The translations under genes were made by a program, and so were the position numbers. The notes under the pieces are model-generated. The model ran no database searches. It worked only from the letters and a program-made list of their open reading frames with translations, and had not been told where the DNA came from. From Chloroflexota bacterium (GTDB lineage: Bacteria > Chloroflexota > Limnocylindria > Limnocylindrales > CSP1-4), in contig PMYK01000011.1 in the NCBI GenBank assembly GCA_003171255.1, positions 3,508-63,390 of the forward strand: a stretch of 59,883 nt of DNA. The letters are read 5' to 3'. Shown here in pieces: positions 50,203 to 58,923 of this stretch; positions within the stretch are counted from its first letter, which is position 1; each line of letters opens with the position of its first letter.

Positions 50203-51056
50203 TGACTCCCGCGATCTACGCACTGCTCTTCGTCCTCCTCGCCCCCGTCTTTGGCGGCCTGCTCGCCGGCATCGACCGGATCGTGTCGGCCCGAATGCAG
50301 GGCCGCGTCGGACCGCCGCTGCTGCAGCCGTTCTACGACGTCGGTAAGCTGCTCCAGAAGCGGACCCGCCAGATCAACCCAATCGCCGAGCCCCTCCTCA
50401 TCGCCCACCTGGGCTATATGGCCGCGACCGGGGCATTGCTCCTGGGCGGTACCGACCTGATCTTCACGGTCTTCGTCTACGCGCTGGCCGCCCTGCTCCT
50501 CGTCCTCGCCGCCGGCTCCGCCAACTCGCCGTTCAGCTTTGCCGGGGCCGAGCGCGAGCTGGTGGTCTTGCTCGCATCGGAGCCGTTCTTCATCCTGATG
50601 ATGGTCGCGGTCTGCAAGGTCACGGCCGCAAGCACCTTCGGCGGAGTTCTGGCTTCCTCTCAGCTCGTGGCCGTGCAACTCCCGGGCGTACTGCTCGCGT
50701 TCGTGGTGGTCGCCACCATCAAGCTGCGCAAGTCCCCCTTCGACATCTCCATCTCGCACCACCCCCACCAAGAACTCGTGAGCGGCCTCACTTCGGACAT
50801 GTCGGGTCGGCTGCTGGCCTATGTCGAGCTGGCCCACTGGTACGAGTCGGCGCTGCTCTGCGCCTTCATGGTTCTGCTGTTCAACTGGAGCGTGCCCCTG
50901 GGCCTGCTCGCATTCGCTGTCGCCTACGCCCTCGAGGTCCTGGTGGACAACGCCACCTCGCGGATCAAGTGGCAGCTCGTCCTGCGTTCGACCTGGGCGG
51001 CGACGCTGCTGCTGTGCGGCGGAAACCTGCTGGCCCTGTTCGTGATGGGTAGGTAA
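50202..51056 (+). CDS. echB: Ech-type hydrogenase membrane subunit (NuoH/HyfC family)
   Basis: The 284-residue membrane protein of the complex I subunit 1 family has about eight membrane segments. RMQGRVGPPLLQPFYDVGKL near the N-terminus is the typical quinone-site/hinge signature, and AGAERELVVLLASEPFF-like sequence (FAGAERELVVLLASEPFFIL) follows. IKLRKSPFDISISHHPHQEL carries the conserved acidic/basic loop. It links the hydrophilic hydrogenase arm to the ion-pumping subunit. The ATG overlaps the echA stop by one base. Confidence 0.93.
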   Translation: MTPAIYALLFVLLAPVFGGLLAGIDRIVSARMQGRVGPPLLQPFYDVGKLLQKRTRQINPIAEPLLIAHLGYMAATGALLLGGTDLIFTVFVYALAALLLVLAAGSANSPFSFAGAERELVVLLASEPFFILMMVAVCKVTAASTFGGVLASSQLVAVQLPGVLLAFVVVATIKLRKSPFDISISHHPHQELVSGLTSDMSGRLLAYVELAHWYESALLCAFMVLLFNWSVPLGLLAFAVAYALEVLVDNATSRIKWQLVLRSTWAATLLLCGGNLLALFVMGR

Positions 51057-51060
51057 GGCT

Positions 51061-51486
51061 ATGTCCTTCTTCTCGCGTTCGCCCTGGATCCTTCACTACG
51101 ACGGCTCGAGCTGCAACGGCTGCGACATCGAGGTCCTGGCCTGCCTCACTCCGCTCTACGACGTCGAGCGGTTCGGCGTGGTCAACACGGGCAACCCCAA
51201 GCACGCCGACATCCTGCTCGTGACCGGCAGCGTCAACGAACGGAACATCGAGATCGTCAGGAACCTGTACCGCCAGATGCCCGACCCGAAGGTCGTGGTG
51301 GCGGTTGGGGCGTGCGCATGCTCGGGCGGCATCTTCGCCCGGGCCTACAACGTCCAGGGCGGGATCGACAAGGTGATCCCCGTGGACGTCTACGTGCCGG
51401 GCTGCGCCGCTCGACCCGAAAGCATCATCGACGGTGTAGTCCAGGGCATCGCCGCTCTCGAACTGAAGCACAGGATGACGGCCTGA
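51061..51486 (+). CDS. echC: Group 4 [NiFe] hydrogenase small subunit (NuoB-like)
   Basis: The 141-residue protein carries the proximal [4Fe-4S] cluster. Its ligands appear as C18 and C21 (DGSSCNGCDIEVLAC), C85 (VGACACSGGIF) and C115 (VPGCAARPESI). The short length, with no signal peptide and no extra clusters, is typical of group 4 small subunits and NuoB. It passes electrons between the EchF clusters and the active site in EchE. ATG 51061 follows GGTAAGG. Confidence 0.94.
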   Translation: MSFFSRSPWILHYDGSSCNGCDIEVLACLTPLYDVERFGVVNTGNPKHADILLVTGSVNERNIEIVRNLYRQMPDPKVVVAVGACACSGGIFARAYNVQGGIDKVIPVDVYVPGCAARPESIIDGVVQGIAALELKHRMTA

Positions 51487-51932
51487 TGGACACCACGGCA
51501 TTTCTGGCCCGAGTCGAGGAATATCACCGCGACGGGTGGCGCCTGGCCCTCATCAACGTGACGACCGTCCTGCCGGCAGCGCCGGCGGCCCACGGCGCCC
51601 AGACCGCAGTTGAGGCAGCCGCAGTCGGGGCCGCCCCCCTGGATGGTCCCGGCGTCTTCGAGATCGCCTGGGGGTTTGCCCGGGGCGGCGAGTTCAAGAC
51701 GATTCGCGAACAGATCGAGCAGGGCCAGTCGGTGCCGAGCATCTCCGAGTTCTTCGGCGCGGCCTTCCTGTACGAGAACGAGATCCGCGAGCTCTTTGGG
51801 ATCAACGTGACGGGGATGGGTGTGGACCTGAAGGGCCAGCTCTACAAAACCGCGACCAGGGTTCCGTTCTCCCATGGTGCGGTAAAGGCCCGCCTGGCGG
51901 CCCTGGCGGCCTCCGCGGTGAAACCCTCATGA
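51486..51932 (+). CDS. echD: Ech-type hydrogenase NuoC-like subunit
   Basis: The 148-residue protein is homologous to NuoC (30-kDa subunit). The N-terminal half is variable. SVPSISEFFGAAFLYENEIRELFGI carries the characteristic W/F-E-R-E-like helix (here ENEIRELFGI), followed by the family's C-terminal strand. It probably stabilises the EchE-EchC pair at the membrane interface. The ATG overlaps the echC stop (TGATG), and its own stop overlaps the echE start, indicating tight coupling. Confidence 0.88.
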   Translation: MDTTAFLARVEEYHRDGWRLALINVTTVLPAAPAAHGAQTAVEAAAVGAAPLDGPGVFEIAWGFARGGEFKTIREQIEQGQSVPSISEFFGAAFLYENEIRELFGINVTGMGVDLKGQLYKTATRVPFSHGAVKARLAALAASAVKPS

Positions 51933-53014
51933 AGCGGACCACGATCCCCTTCGGGCCGCAGCACCCGGTCCTGCCCGAGCCCTTGGTCCTCGACCTCATC
52001 CTCGAGGACGAGAAGGTCATCGACGCGATCCCCACCATCGGCTACATCCACCGCGGCCTCGAGATGATGGTCGAGCGCGTGGAGTACACCGAGATGGGTT
52101 TCGTGGTGGAGCGCATCTGCGGCATCTGCAGCTTCATGCACGGCATGGGCTACTGCGTTTCGCTCGAGGCCATCATGAACGTCGAGGTGCCCGAGCGAGC
52201 CCGCTGGCTGCGCCTGGTTTGGGCCGAGATCTCGCGCATTCAGAGCCACCTGCTCTGGCTGGGCCTGGGCGCCGACGCATTCGGCTTCGAGAACCTGTTC
52301 ATGCACTGCTGGCGGATGCGCGAGCAGATCCTCGACATCTTCGAAAAGACCACCGGCGGCCGGATCATCCATTCGGTCAACCGCATCGGCGGCGTCAAGC
52401 GCGACATCGCCGACTCCGAGCTGGCCGCCATCCTGGCCGAGCTTCAGGAGCTCGGCGCCGCATTCAAGGAGACGGCCCGCGTCTTCGGGACGGACCCGTC
52501 CATAGCCCACCGTCTCGGTGGAGTGGGCGTGCTGACGAAGGCCGATGCGCTCGCGGTGGACGCGGTCGGGCCGATGGTCCGGGCCTCCGGCATCGCCACC
52601 GACACGCGCCTCGGCGGCGCCTTCATGTACGACCAGATCGATTTCGAGCCGGTAGTCGAGACCGCCGGCGACTGCCTGGCCCGGGTGCTCGTACGCTTGC
52701 GCGAGGTCGATCAGTCGATCGACATCATCCGTCAGGCGATCGACAAGATGCCCAAGGGCGAGGGCCTGCCGATCGAGAACCGGCCCCGCGGCCTGCCCAG
52801 CGGCGAGGTATTCACGCGGCTCGAGCAGCCGCGCGGCGAGGTCGTCTACTACGTCAAGGCCAACGGCACCAAGAACCTGGAGCGCTTCCGGGCCCGAACG
52901 CCGACATTTGCCAACATTCCGGCCATGATCAAGCTGGTGAAGGGCTGCGATCTGGCGGACGTGCCCAACATCATCCTGACCATCGACCCCTGCATCAGCT
53001 GCACGGAGCGCTGA
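51929..53014 (+). CDS. echE: Group 4 [NiFe] hydrogenase large (catalytic) subunit
   Basis: The 361-residue NuoD-like protein retains both nickel-binding Cys pairs: L1 RICGICSFMHG (C64, C67) and L2 DPCISCTER (C355, C358). It is therefore a real hydrogenase subunit and not a complex I NuoD. The protein ends exactly at CTER, with no C-terminal extension. Extension-free large subunits are known in Ech and CooH enzymes and need no maturation protease. The reaction is proton reduction with ferredoxin, or the reverse. It starts in a 4-nt overlap (ATGA) with echD. Confidence 0.96.
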   Translation: MKRTTIPFGPQHPVLPEPLVLDLILEDEKVIDAIPTIGYIHRGLEMMVERVEYTEMGFVVERICGICSFMHGMGYCVSLEAIMNVEVPERARWLRLVWAEISRIQSHLLWLGLGADAFGFENLFMHCWRMREQILDIFEKTTGGRIIHSVNRIGGVKRDIADSELAAILAELQELGAAFKETARVFGTDPSIAHRLGGVGVLTKADALAVDAVGPMVRASGIATDTRLGGAFMYDQIDFEPVVETAGDCLARVLVRLREVDQSIDIIRQAIDKMPKGEGLPIENRPRGLPSGEVFTRLEQPRGEVVYYVKANGTKNLERFRARTPTFANIPAMIKLVKGCDLADVPNIILTIDPCISCTER

Positions 53015-53015
53015 G

Positions 53016-53441
53016 ATGGCCAACCCCTTCCGCCTGCCGATGGTCCCGCGAGCGCTGCGGAACCTCGTCTCGCGCCCGGCGACGCGGCTCTACCCGACCG
53101 AGCTTCGCCCGCGCTTTGCCGGCGCTCGGGGCGCAATCGTCTTCGACGTCGAGTCGTGCAACTTCTGCATGCTGTGCGCGCGGCGATGTCCGGCCGCGGC
53201 GATCGAGTGCTCCCGCGAGGACCGCTCCTGGGCAATCGACCAGCTGACCTGCATCGCCTGCGGGGTCTGCGTTGAGGTCTGCAACAAGAAGAGTCTGAGC
53301 ATGTCGGCGGAGCCGGGCCGCGTCCACACCCGAGCCGAAGCGACTCCGGATGGCCGCCGGCCGGGTCGCGAAGAGTGGCTCAAGCCGGCACCGCCGCCCG
53401 ACCTCACGACCGCGCCCGTCTCCGCGGCCGCAACCGACTGA
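53016..53441 (+). CDS. echF: Ech-type hydrogenase ferredoxin-like subunit (NuoI-like)
   Basis: The 141-residue protein has two [4Fe-4S] motifs: C48-x2-C51-x2-C54-x3-C58 (CNFCMLCARRCP) and C79-x2-C82-x2-C85-x3-C89 (CIACGVCVEVCN). It is the electron entry point from soluble ferredoxin. The last 40 residues are Pro/Ala-rich and probably disordered. It starts one base after the echE stop. It closes the six-gene set in the order known for Ech hydrogenases. Confidence 0.94.
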   Translation: MANPFRLPMVPRALRNLVSRPATRLYPTELRPRFAGARGAIVFDVESCNFCMLCARRCPAAAIECSREDRSWAIDQLTCIACGVCVEVCNKKSLSMSAEPGRVHTRAEATPDGRRPGREEWLKPAPPPDLTTAPVSAAATD

Positions 53442-53753
53442 GGCGCAACCTCGAGGGCGCCCGGCCCGACCCCGCCGGCGACGGGCGTGCCACGCTCGAC
53501 AGGATCCGCACGGTATCGGCGTCTCTTCTGGGCTGGTAGACGGTCGAGGCCGCCCACGGCCGCCGAGCGCCGCCGTCGCGTCCCCGCGAGGGGCACACGA
53601 CCGCCCTACCCGTTGTAGCCTTCCCACACGTGACCTTCGGCCCAGACCCTTCGGGCGGAGTGGTCATGTGGCCGCAAGGTCCAGCGATGCATCATTCAAC
53701 TAACTCATACTCACTAACACAACATTCTTCGCAGACCACCGTACCGGAGTGAG
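53442..53753. other. Intergenic region between the ech and nfn operons
   Basis: This region is 312 nt. A near-palindrome CACGTGACC (53627-53635) / GGTCATGTG (53662-53670) could form a hairpin, perhaps the end of the ech transcript. It is followed by an AT-rich stretch (about 53687-53735) that stands out from its surroundings and probably holds the nfnA promoter. No gene is supported. Confidence 0.45.
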
Positions 53754-54587
53754 ATGCACCCCATCGTCGCCAAAGCGCAGCTGTCACCGAACGTCACCCG
53801 CCTCGTCGTGGTGGCGCCGAGGATCGCCGAGATCCGCCAGCCAGGGCAGTTCGTGATCGTCCGTCGCGGCCCCGGCGCCGAGCGCATCCCGCTCACGATC
53901 GCCGACGTGGACAAGTCGGCCGGTACGATCACCCTGGTCATCCAGGCGATCGGCAAGAGCACCCACGATCTGACCTCGCTCGCCGTCGGCGAGGCCATCA
54001 CCGACATCGCCGGGCCGCTCGGCAAGCCGACCGATCTGCTGGAGAGTGGCCATGCCGTGTGCGTCGGCGGAGGAGTCGGAACGGCGGTCGTCTACCCCAT
54101 CGCCCAGGCCCTTGCCGGGCGCGGCGTCAAGGTCACGAGCGTCATCGGCGGGCGATCCAAGGAATGGGTCATCTGCGAGGACGAGCTGCGGGCCTGCGGC
54201 GACGTGGTGGTCTGCACCGACGACGGCAGCTACGGCCGCCCCGGCTTCGTGACCGAGGCCCTCAAGGACCTGTGCGAGGTCGGCGGCATCGACGAGGTCT
54301 TCGCCGTGGGACCGGTACCGATGATGCGGGCCTGCTCCGAGCTGACCCGACCGTATGCCATCAAGACCACGGTCTCGCTCAACTCGATCATGATCGACGG
54401 CACGGGCATGTGCGGCGGCTGCCGCGTCTCGATCGCCGGCAAGACCGAATACGCCTGCGTCGACGGCCCCGAGTTCGACGGCCATACCGTGGACTTCCGC
54501 CAGCTGGCCGATCGACTGAACACCTACCGAGAGTTCGAACAGGCCGCCCTCGAGCACTGGCAGGCCTCGCACGCGGAGGCCCACTGA
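53754..54587 (+). CDS. nfnA: NfnA / SudB-type ferredoxin-NAD(P) reductase subunit
   Basis: The 277-residue protein has an FAD-binding beta-barrel (about 1-100, with ERIPLTIADVDKSAGTITLV), an NAD-binding Rossmann part (CVGGGVGTAVVYPIAQALAG, about 100-220), and a C-terminal [2Fe-2S] site (GTGMCGGCRVS plus EYACVDGPEFDGHTVDF). This is the small subunit of the electron-bifurcating NADH-dependent ferredoxin:NADP+ oxidoreductase and of sulfide dehydrogenase. The ATG follows GGAGTGAG. It pairs with the next gene through a one-base overlap. Neighbouring ech genes supply or use the same ferredoxin. Confidence 0.92.
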   Translation: MHPIVAKAQLSPNVTRLVVVAPRIAEIRQPGQFVIVRRGPGAERIPLTIADVDKSAGTITLVIQAIGKSTHDLTSLAVGEAITDIAGPLGKPTDLLESGHAVCVGGGVGTAVVYPIAQALAGRGVKVTSVIGGRSKEWVICEDELRACGDVVVCTDDGSYGRPGFVTEALKDLCEVGGIDEVFAVGPVPMMRACSELTRPYAIKTTVSLNSIMIDGTGMCGGCRVSIAGKTEYACVDGPEFDGHTVDFRQLADRLNTYREFEQAALEHWQASHAEAH

Positions 54588-56074
54588 TGGACGACCTGAC
54601 ACTCGCCGGACGCGCCGCCGAGAACCGCGAGCCGCTTCCCAAGAAGCAGCGGATGAAGATCGAGCGTGGGTCGATGCCCGAGCAGGACGCCATGGCCCGG
54701 GCCCGCAACTTCGCCGAGGTGAACCTCGGCTACACCGAGCAGCTGGCCATCATCGAAGCGGACCGCTGTCTGCAGTGCCCCAAGCCGTACTGCATCGAAG
54801 GCTGCCCGGTCGCGGTCAACATCCCCAACTTCATCCGCCTGCTCGGTGAAGGCCTCATCAAGGAGGCCGCGGATTCACTGCTGACCGACAACGCCCTGCC
54901 ATGCGTCACCGGGCGCGTCTGCCCGCAGGAGACGCAGTGCGAGCAGGTCTGCCTGCGCGCCAAGACCGGCACGCCGGTCGCCATCGGCTACCTCGAGCGC
55001 TTCGTCGCCGACTGGGCGATCACCCACACAGACTCATTCGCTGCCGCCAACCCGGCGCTTTCGGGCAAGAAGGTCGCGATCGTCGGCTCCGGACCGGCCG
55101 GCCTAACGGCCGCAGGCGAGCTCGCCAAGCGCGGCCACAAAGTCACGATCTTCGAGGCGTTCCACGCCGCGGGCGGCGTCCTGATCTACGGCATCCCGGA
55201 GTTCCGCCTGCCCAAGGACATCGTCCAGAAGGAAGTGGACCGCCTCGTCGCCGACGGCGTCGTGATCGAGCCGAACTCGATCATCGGCAAGACCTACACC
55301 CTGCCCGAGCTGCGCGAGAAGTTCGACGCGGTCTTCGTGGCCGTGGGCGCCGGTCTGCCGGTCTTCATGAACGTCGCGGGCGAGAACCTCAAGGGCGTCT
55401 ACTCGGCCAACGAGTACCTGACGCGGGTCAACCTGATGGGCGCCTACAACCCCGAGTCGGATACTCCGATCCTGCACGGCAAGCGCGTCGCCGTCGTCGG
55501 TGGCGGCAACGTGGCGATGGACTCCGTCCGAACCGCGCGACGCCTCGGCGCGGCCGAATCGGTCTGCGTCTACCGCCGCTCGCGAGACGAATTGCCGGCT
55601 CGGATCGAGGAGGTCCACCACGCCGAGCAGGAGGGCGTCCGATTCGAGTTCCTGACCGCCCCGACGGAAGTCCTCGGCGATGAGAAGGGCTGGGTCAACG
55701 GCCTCAAGTGCACCCGCATGGAGCTAGGCGAGCCCGACGCCTCCGGTCGGCGCCGGCCGGTGGAGATCCCAGGGTCGGAGTTCATCTTCCCGTGCGACAT
55801 GGTCGTTGTCGCGATCGGCACCCGGTCCAACCCGCTCCTCACCTCCACCTCGCCCGACCTGCGCGTCAACAAGTGGGGCTACATAGAGATCGACGACAAC
55901 CTCCAGACCTCGATGGACGGTGTCTTCGCCGGCGGCGACATCGTCCGGGGCGCGGCCACGGTCATCCTGGCAATGGGCGACGGCAAGAAGGCCGCTCAGA
56001 ACATCGACGCGTATCTGCGCGGCCAGCTCAAGGCACTGGTCCCGGCCGCGGAGGCGGCGACGCCGGCGCACTGA
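54587..56074 (+). CDS. nfnB: NfnB / GltD-like NADPH-binding flavoprotein subunit
   Basis: The 495-residue protein has an N-terminal dicluster domain with two [4Fe-4S] sites (CLQCPKPYCIEGCPVAVNIP and CVTGRVCPQETQCEQVC, about 62-130). An FAD-binding motif follows (KVAIVGSGPAGLTAAGELA), then an NADPH-binding motif (RVAVVGGGNVAMDSVRTARR) and the FAD-closing GVFAGGDIVRGAATVILAMG. It is homologous to the glutamate synthase small subunit. No gltB is adjacent, and the partner NfnA makes the bifurcating transhydrogenase the better call. Its 3' end overlaps the convergent GT87-like gene by 47 nt. Confidence 0.93.
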   Translation: MDDLTLAGRAAENREPLPKKQRMKIERGSMPEQDAMARARNFAEVNLGYTEQLAIIEADRCLQCPKPYCIEGCPVAVNIPNFIRLLGEGLIKEAADSLLTDNALPCVTGRVCPQETQCEQVCLRAKTGTPVAIGYLERFVADWAITHTDSFAAANPALSGKKVAIVGSGPAGLTAAGELAKRGHKVTIFEAFHAAGGVLIYGIPEFRLPKDIVQKEVDRLVADGVVIEPNSIIGKTYTLPELREKFDAVFVAVGAGLPVFMNVAGENLKGVYSANEYLTRVNLMGAYNPESDTPILHGKRVAVVGGGNVAMDSVRTARRLGAAESVCVYRRSRDELPARIEEVHHAEQEGVRFEFLTAPTEVLGDEKGWVNGLKCTRMELGEPDASGRRRPVEIPGSEFIFPCDMVVVAIGTRSNPLLTSTSPDLRVNKWGYIEIDDNLQTSMDGVFAGGDIVRGAATVILAMGDGKKAAQNIDAYLRGQLKALVPAAEAATPAH

Positions 56075-57314
56075 GCGCGACCGTCGTCAAGCGGGACGGA
56101 GTCTCATCAGGGCCGCCTCTTTCCGTCGTGGCGGATCCTCCCGCCCGTGGCGTCGCGATTCGATGCCAGCCGGAGATCCAGATTACGGCCGCAACCGCCG
56201 TGACTACCACCAGGCTGCTCAGCCCGACCGTTTCCGAGACCAGGTACTCGGGCGCCACGAGGTACGCGGCAACCACCAGTCGGGTCCTCACCGGCTCGGC
56301 AATGCCGGTCGCGGTCGCGCCGAGGGCCCACATGAGGATCGGCAAGATCAGCGCCCCTTCGTAGTTGAGGGCGTGGGGGCTAATGGCCAGACCGACCAGG
56401 CACGCACCGGCGCCAGCCTCCGCCATGGGAGATCGCAGGAGCCTCGGTATGGCCAGTGCGAGCACGGCCACAACCACCGCCGAGGTAACCAGGGAAGGAA
56501 CCCCGTGTCCCTGCAGCAGCCCCGGAATTGAGATCGTCCGGACCACGTTGGCTGCCGTGTCCGGGGCGTAGTAGCCGGCCATGGCCGACAGCCAGAGCCG
56601 CGGCCACGACCAATCGCCCGCGGTGGCCGCGACACCCGCGAGGTACCAGCCGCCGCCAAAGGCGATGGCAATAAGCAGCGCGCGCCAGCGCCGTCTCAGC
56701 AGCAGTAGCCCGATCAGTGGGAGCGCGAGAGTGGGCTTGTAGAGAAGCAAACCCACACCGAAGCCGGCCAGATCGTCGTTGTCGCGCCGCAGCCCCTCGA
56801 TCGCGACCAGCGACAGGACCAACCCGAGCGCCGCATTTTGGCCCGTGATGGCCGACGCCATGCACGGCGCCCAGGCGAACGCCGCGACCAGCCCGACTCT
56901 CCGGTCCAGCCCGTAGACTCGCGCCCCGAGAACTCCGGCTGCCGCCACGAGCCCAGTCATGACGATGGCATGCAGCCAGAAGCCAACGGTCAGGGAAGTC
57001 GCCGCGAACGGGAGGAACAGCCAGGCCGAGCCTGCGGGGTAGACGAAGAAGCCAGGGCTGACGCCATGGGCGGACTGCCAGTCCATGTGGCGGACTGGAT
57101 CCAGGAGATCCGGGGTCCCCACCGTCTGCCCGGCCGACCAGAACTGTGGAAAGTCGACGAACCCGCAAAATGGCGAGCCTACGATCACGACGACGCAAAG
57201 GAAGGCCAGCGCCATCCCACCCAGCCAGAACGCGTTGCTCGAGATCCGAAGCGGGATGACTGCGTCGGGCAGTCGCAACCCTGGCGACCGGGAGCCCGAG
57301 ACGGATTCGGACAC
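56028..57314 (-). CDS. GT87-like (DUF2029) polytopic membrane glycosyltransferase candidate
   Basis: GTG 57314 gives 428 residues with about ten membrane segments. The sequence VDFPQFWSAGQTVGTPDLLD after TM1 matches the D-[FW]-x2-[FY]-[YW] loop of the DUF2029/GT87 group, whose characterised members are polyprenyl-phosphate-mannose-dependent mannosyltransferases. LLLYKPTLALPLIGLLLLRR and SPHALNYEGALILP are further family-type segments. The start lies 14 nt after glyS on the same strand, so read-through is likely. The C-terminal tail is Pro-rich and overlaps the nfnB end. Confidence 0.78.
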   Translation of the reverse strand: MSESVSGSRSPGLRLPDAVIPLRISSNAFWLGGMALAFLCVVVIVGSPFCGFVDFPQFWSAGQTVGTPDLLDPVRHMDWQSAHGVSPGFFVYPAGSAWLFLPFAATSLTVGFWLHAIVMTGLVAAAGVLGARVYGLDRRVGLVAAFAWAPCMASAITGQNAALGLVLSLVAIEGLRRDNDDLAGFGVGLLLYKPTLALPLIGLLLLRRRWRALLIAIAFGGGWYLAGVAATAGDWSWPRLWLSAMAGYYAPDTAANVVRTISIPGLLQGHGVPSLVTSAVVVAVLALAIPRLLRSPMAEAGAGACLVGLAISPHALNYEGALILPILMWALGATATGIAEPVRTRLVVAAYLVAPEYLVSETVGLSSLVVVTAVAAVIWISGWHRIATPRAGGSATTERGGPDETPSRLTTVALSAPASPPPRPGPVP

Positions 57315-57328
57315 GCCGCAGCCTGACG

Positions 57329-58738
57329 CTAAGCGCGCGCCGCGGCCAGTCGCTCGAGGATCAACGGCTTCACCTGCGAGAGGTCGACCCGAATCTGCTC
57401 CATCGAATCGCGGTCGCGGATCGTGGCCTTGCCGTCTTCGAGCGACTCGACATCGATGGTGACGCACCACGGCGTGCCGATCTCGTCCTGGCGCCGGTAT
57501 AGCTTGCCGATGGCGGCCGTGTCGTCGTAGACGGCCATGATGTCCTTCGCCAGGTCGTCGCGGAGAGCGTGGCACTTCTCCACGATCTCGTCGCGTTTCT
57601 TGAGCAGCGGCAGGACCGCCACCTTGTACGGCGCCAGCTCCGGGTTGAAGCCAAGCACGACGCGCTTCTCGCCGCGGACTTCTTCCTCGCGGTAGGCGTC
57701 GATCAGGAACGTGAAGGCCGCCCGGTCACCGCCGGCCGACGTTTCGACGATCCACGGAATGTACTTCTCCTCGGTTGCCGGGTCGAAGTACTCGAGGTTC
57801 TCGCCCGTGGCCTCCTGGTGGCGCCCGAGGTCCCAGTCGCCGCGGTTGTGGATGCCCTCGAGCTCCTTCCAGCCGAACGGGAAGCGGTACTCGACGTCGA
57901 CGGCCTTCTTGGCGTAGTGGGCCAGCTCGTCCGGGCGATGCTCGCGGAAGCGAAGGCGCGCGGGGTTGACGCCGTAGCGCACGTACCAGGCCAGCCGCCG
58001 CGGCATCCAGTACTCGAACGTGGCCGCAGCCGTCTCCGGCTTGACGAAGTACTGCATCTCCATCTGCTCGAATTCGCGCATCCGGAAGACGAAGTTGCCG
58101 GGGCTGATCTCGTTGCGGAAGGCCTTACCGATCTGGGCGATGCCGAAGGGCAGCTTCTTGCGGGCGGTCTCGCGAACGTTCTTGAAGTTCACGTAGATGC
58201 CCTGCGCCGTCTCCGGGCGGAGGTATACCTGCGCGGCCTCCTCTTCGACCGGGCCCATGTAGGTCTTGAACATCAGGTTGAAGCGGCGCGGGGGGCTCAG
58301 CGGTCCGGCGTCGGCCGGGCACTTGAGCCCCAGGCGTTCGACGACTTCGGGGTCCATCAGTTCGGTGTTGGTCAAGTTCTCGGCGCCGGGCAGCTCATCG
58401 AGCCGGTAGCGGCGGCGACAGGTCTGGCACTCAACGAGGGGGTCGGTGAAGTTGGCGACGTGGCCGGAAGTGACCCAGACCTGGGGCGCCATGATGATGC
58501 TGGCGTCGAGGCCAACGATGTCCGTGCGCTCCTGGACCATTGCCCGCCACCAGGCCCGTTTGACGTTGTTCTTGAGCTCGACGCCGAGTTGCCCGTAGTC
58601 CCACACGGCGTTGATTCCGCCGTAGATCTCCGAGCTCGGGAATATGAAGCCGCGCCGCTTGGACAGCGAAACGATCGTTTCGAGATTGGCGACGGACGGC
58701 CCCGGGTCGTCGGTCGGTGGTGTCGGGTTGGCGGTCAC
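57329..58738 (-). CDS. glyS: Glycyl-tRNA synthetase, single-chain (eukaryote/archaea-like) class II type
   Basis: The 469 residues form the homodimeric GlyRS. They include SLSKRRGFIFPSSEIYGGIN and VWDYGQLGVELKNNVKRAWW (motif 1 region), motif 2 (FRNEISPGNFVFRMREFEQM) and motif 3-type sequence in the ATP site. The anticodon-binding domain begins near YKVAVLPLLKK. A Cys pair and following basic residues (CQTCRRRYRLDE) mark the metal-binding insertion. The GTG start at 58738 follows GAGGAG. The window's organism therefore does not use this locus for the two-subunit GlyQ/GlyS enzyme. Confidence 0.96.
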   Translation of the reverse strand: MTANPTPPTDDPGPSVANLETIVSLSKRRGFIFPSSEIYGGINAVWDYGQLGVELKNNVKRAWWRAMVQERTDIVGLDASIIMAPQVWVTSGHVANFTDPLVECQTCRRRYRLDELPGAENLTNTELMDPEVVERLGLKCPADAGPLSPPRRFNLMFKTYMGPVEEEAAQVYLRPETAQGIYVNFKNVRETARKKLPFGIAQIGKAFRNEISPGNFVFRMREFEQMEMQYFVKPETAAATFEYWMPRRLAWYVRYGVNPARLRFREHRPDELAHYAKKAVDVEYRFPFGWKELEGIHNRGDWDLGRHQEATGENLEYFDPATEEKYIPWIVETSAGGDRAAFTFLIDAYREEEVRGEKRVVLGFNPELAPYKVAVLPLLKKRDEIVEKCHALRDDLAKDIMAVYDDTAAIGKLYRRQDEIGTPWCVTIDVESLEDGKATIRDRDSMEQIRVDLSQVKPLILERLAAARA

Positions 58739-58923
58739 TCAGTGTCTCCTCGGGACAGGGCTGTCGAACGAACGCTCGGGCGCGGCCGCAATTCTCGCAT
58801 GCCGGGAGCGTGGGCGGCCGAGCCTTCGGCGGCAGTCCTCCCCCTGCCGTGGCCGGTAGCCACCCGAGCACTATTGCCGGCCTGCCGGCACGGCAGCCGA
58901 CGACCTGGCGATCTACCGCGCCT

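Noticed and set aside
48268..53441. Respiratory complex I (nuo) operon
   Set aside because: The large subunit keeps both Cys pairs for the NiFe centre (RICGIC and DPCISC), and only six subunits are present in the Ech order. NuoD of complex I lacks these cysteines.
53687..53735. AT-rich stretch as an insertion-sequence remnant
   Set aside because: It is only about 50 nt, with no inverted ends, target duplication or transposase fragment. A promoter region is the simpler explanation.
54059..54586. Long open frame running in another phase through nfnA into nfnB
   Set aside because: Only the part from 54587 matches a protein family. The preceding part is low-complexity Arg/Gly/Pro sequence antiphase to the conserved NfnA gene, so the start was placed at ATG 54587.
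54587..56074. Glutamate synthase small subunit (gltD)
   Set aside because: No glutamate synthase large subunit gene is adjacent, and the partner gene is a SudB/NfnA-type reductase. An NfnB assignment fits better.
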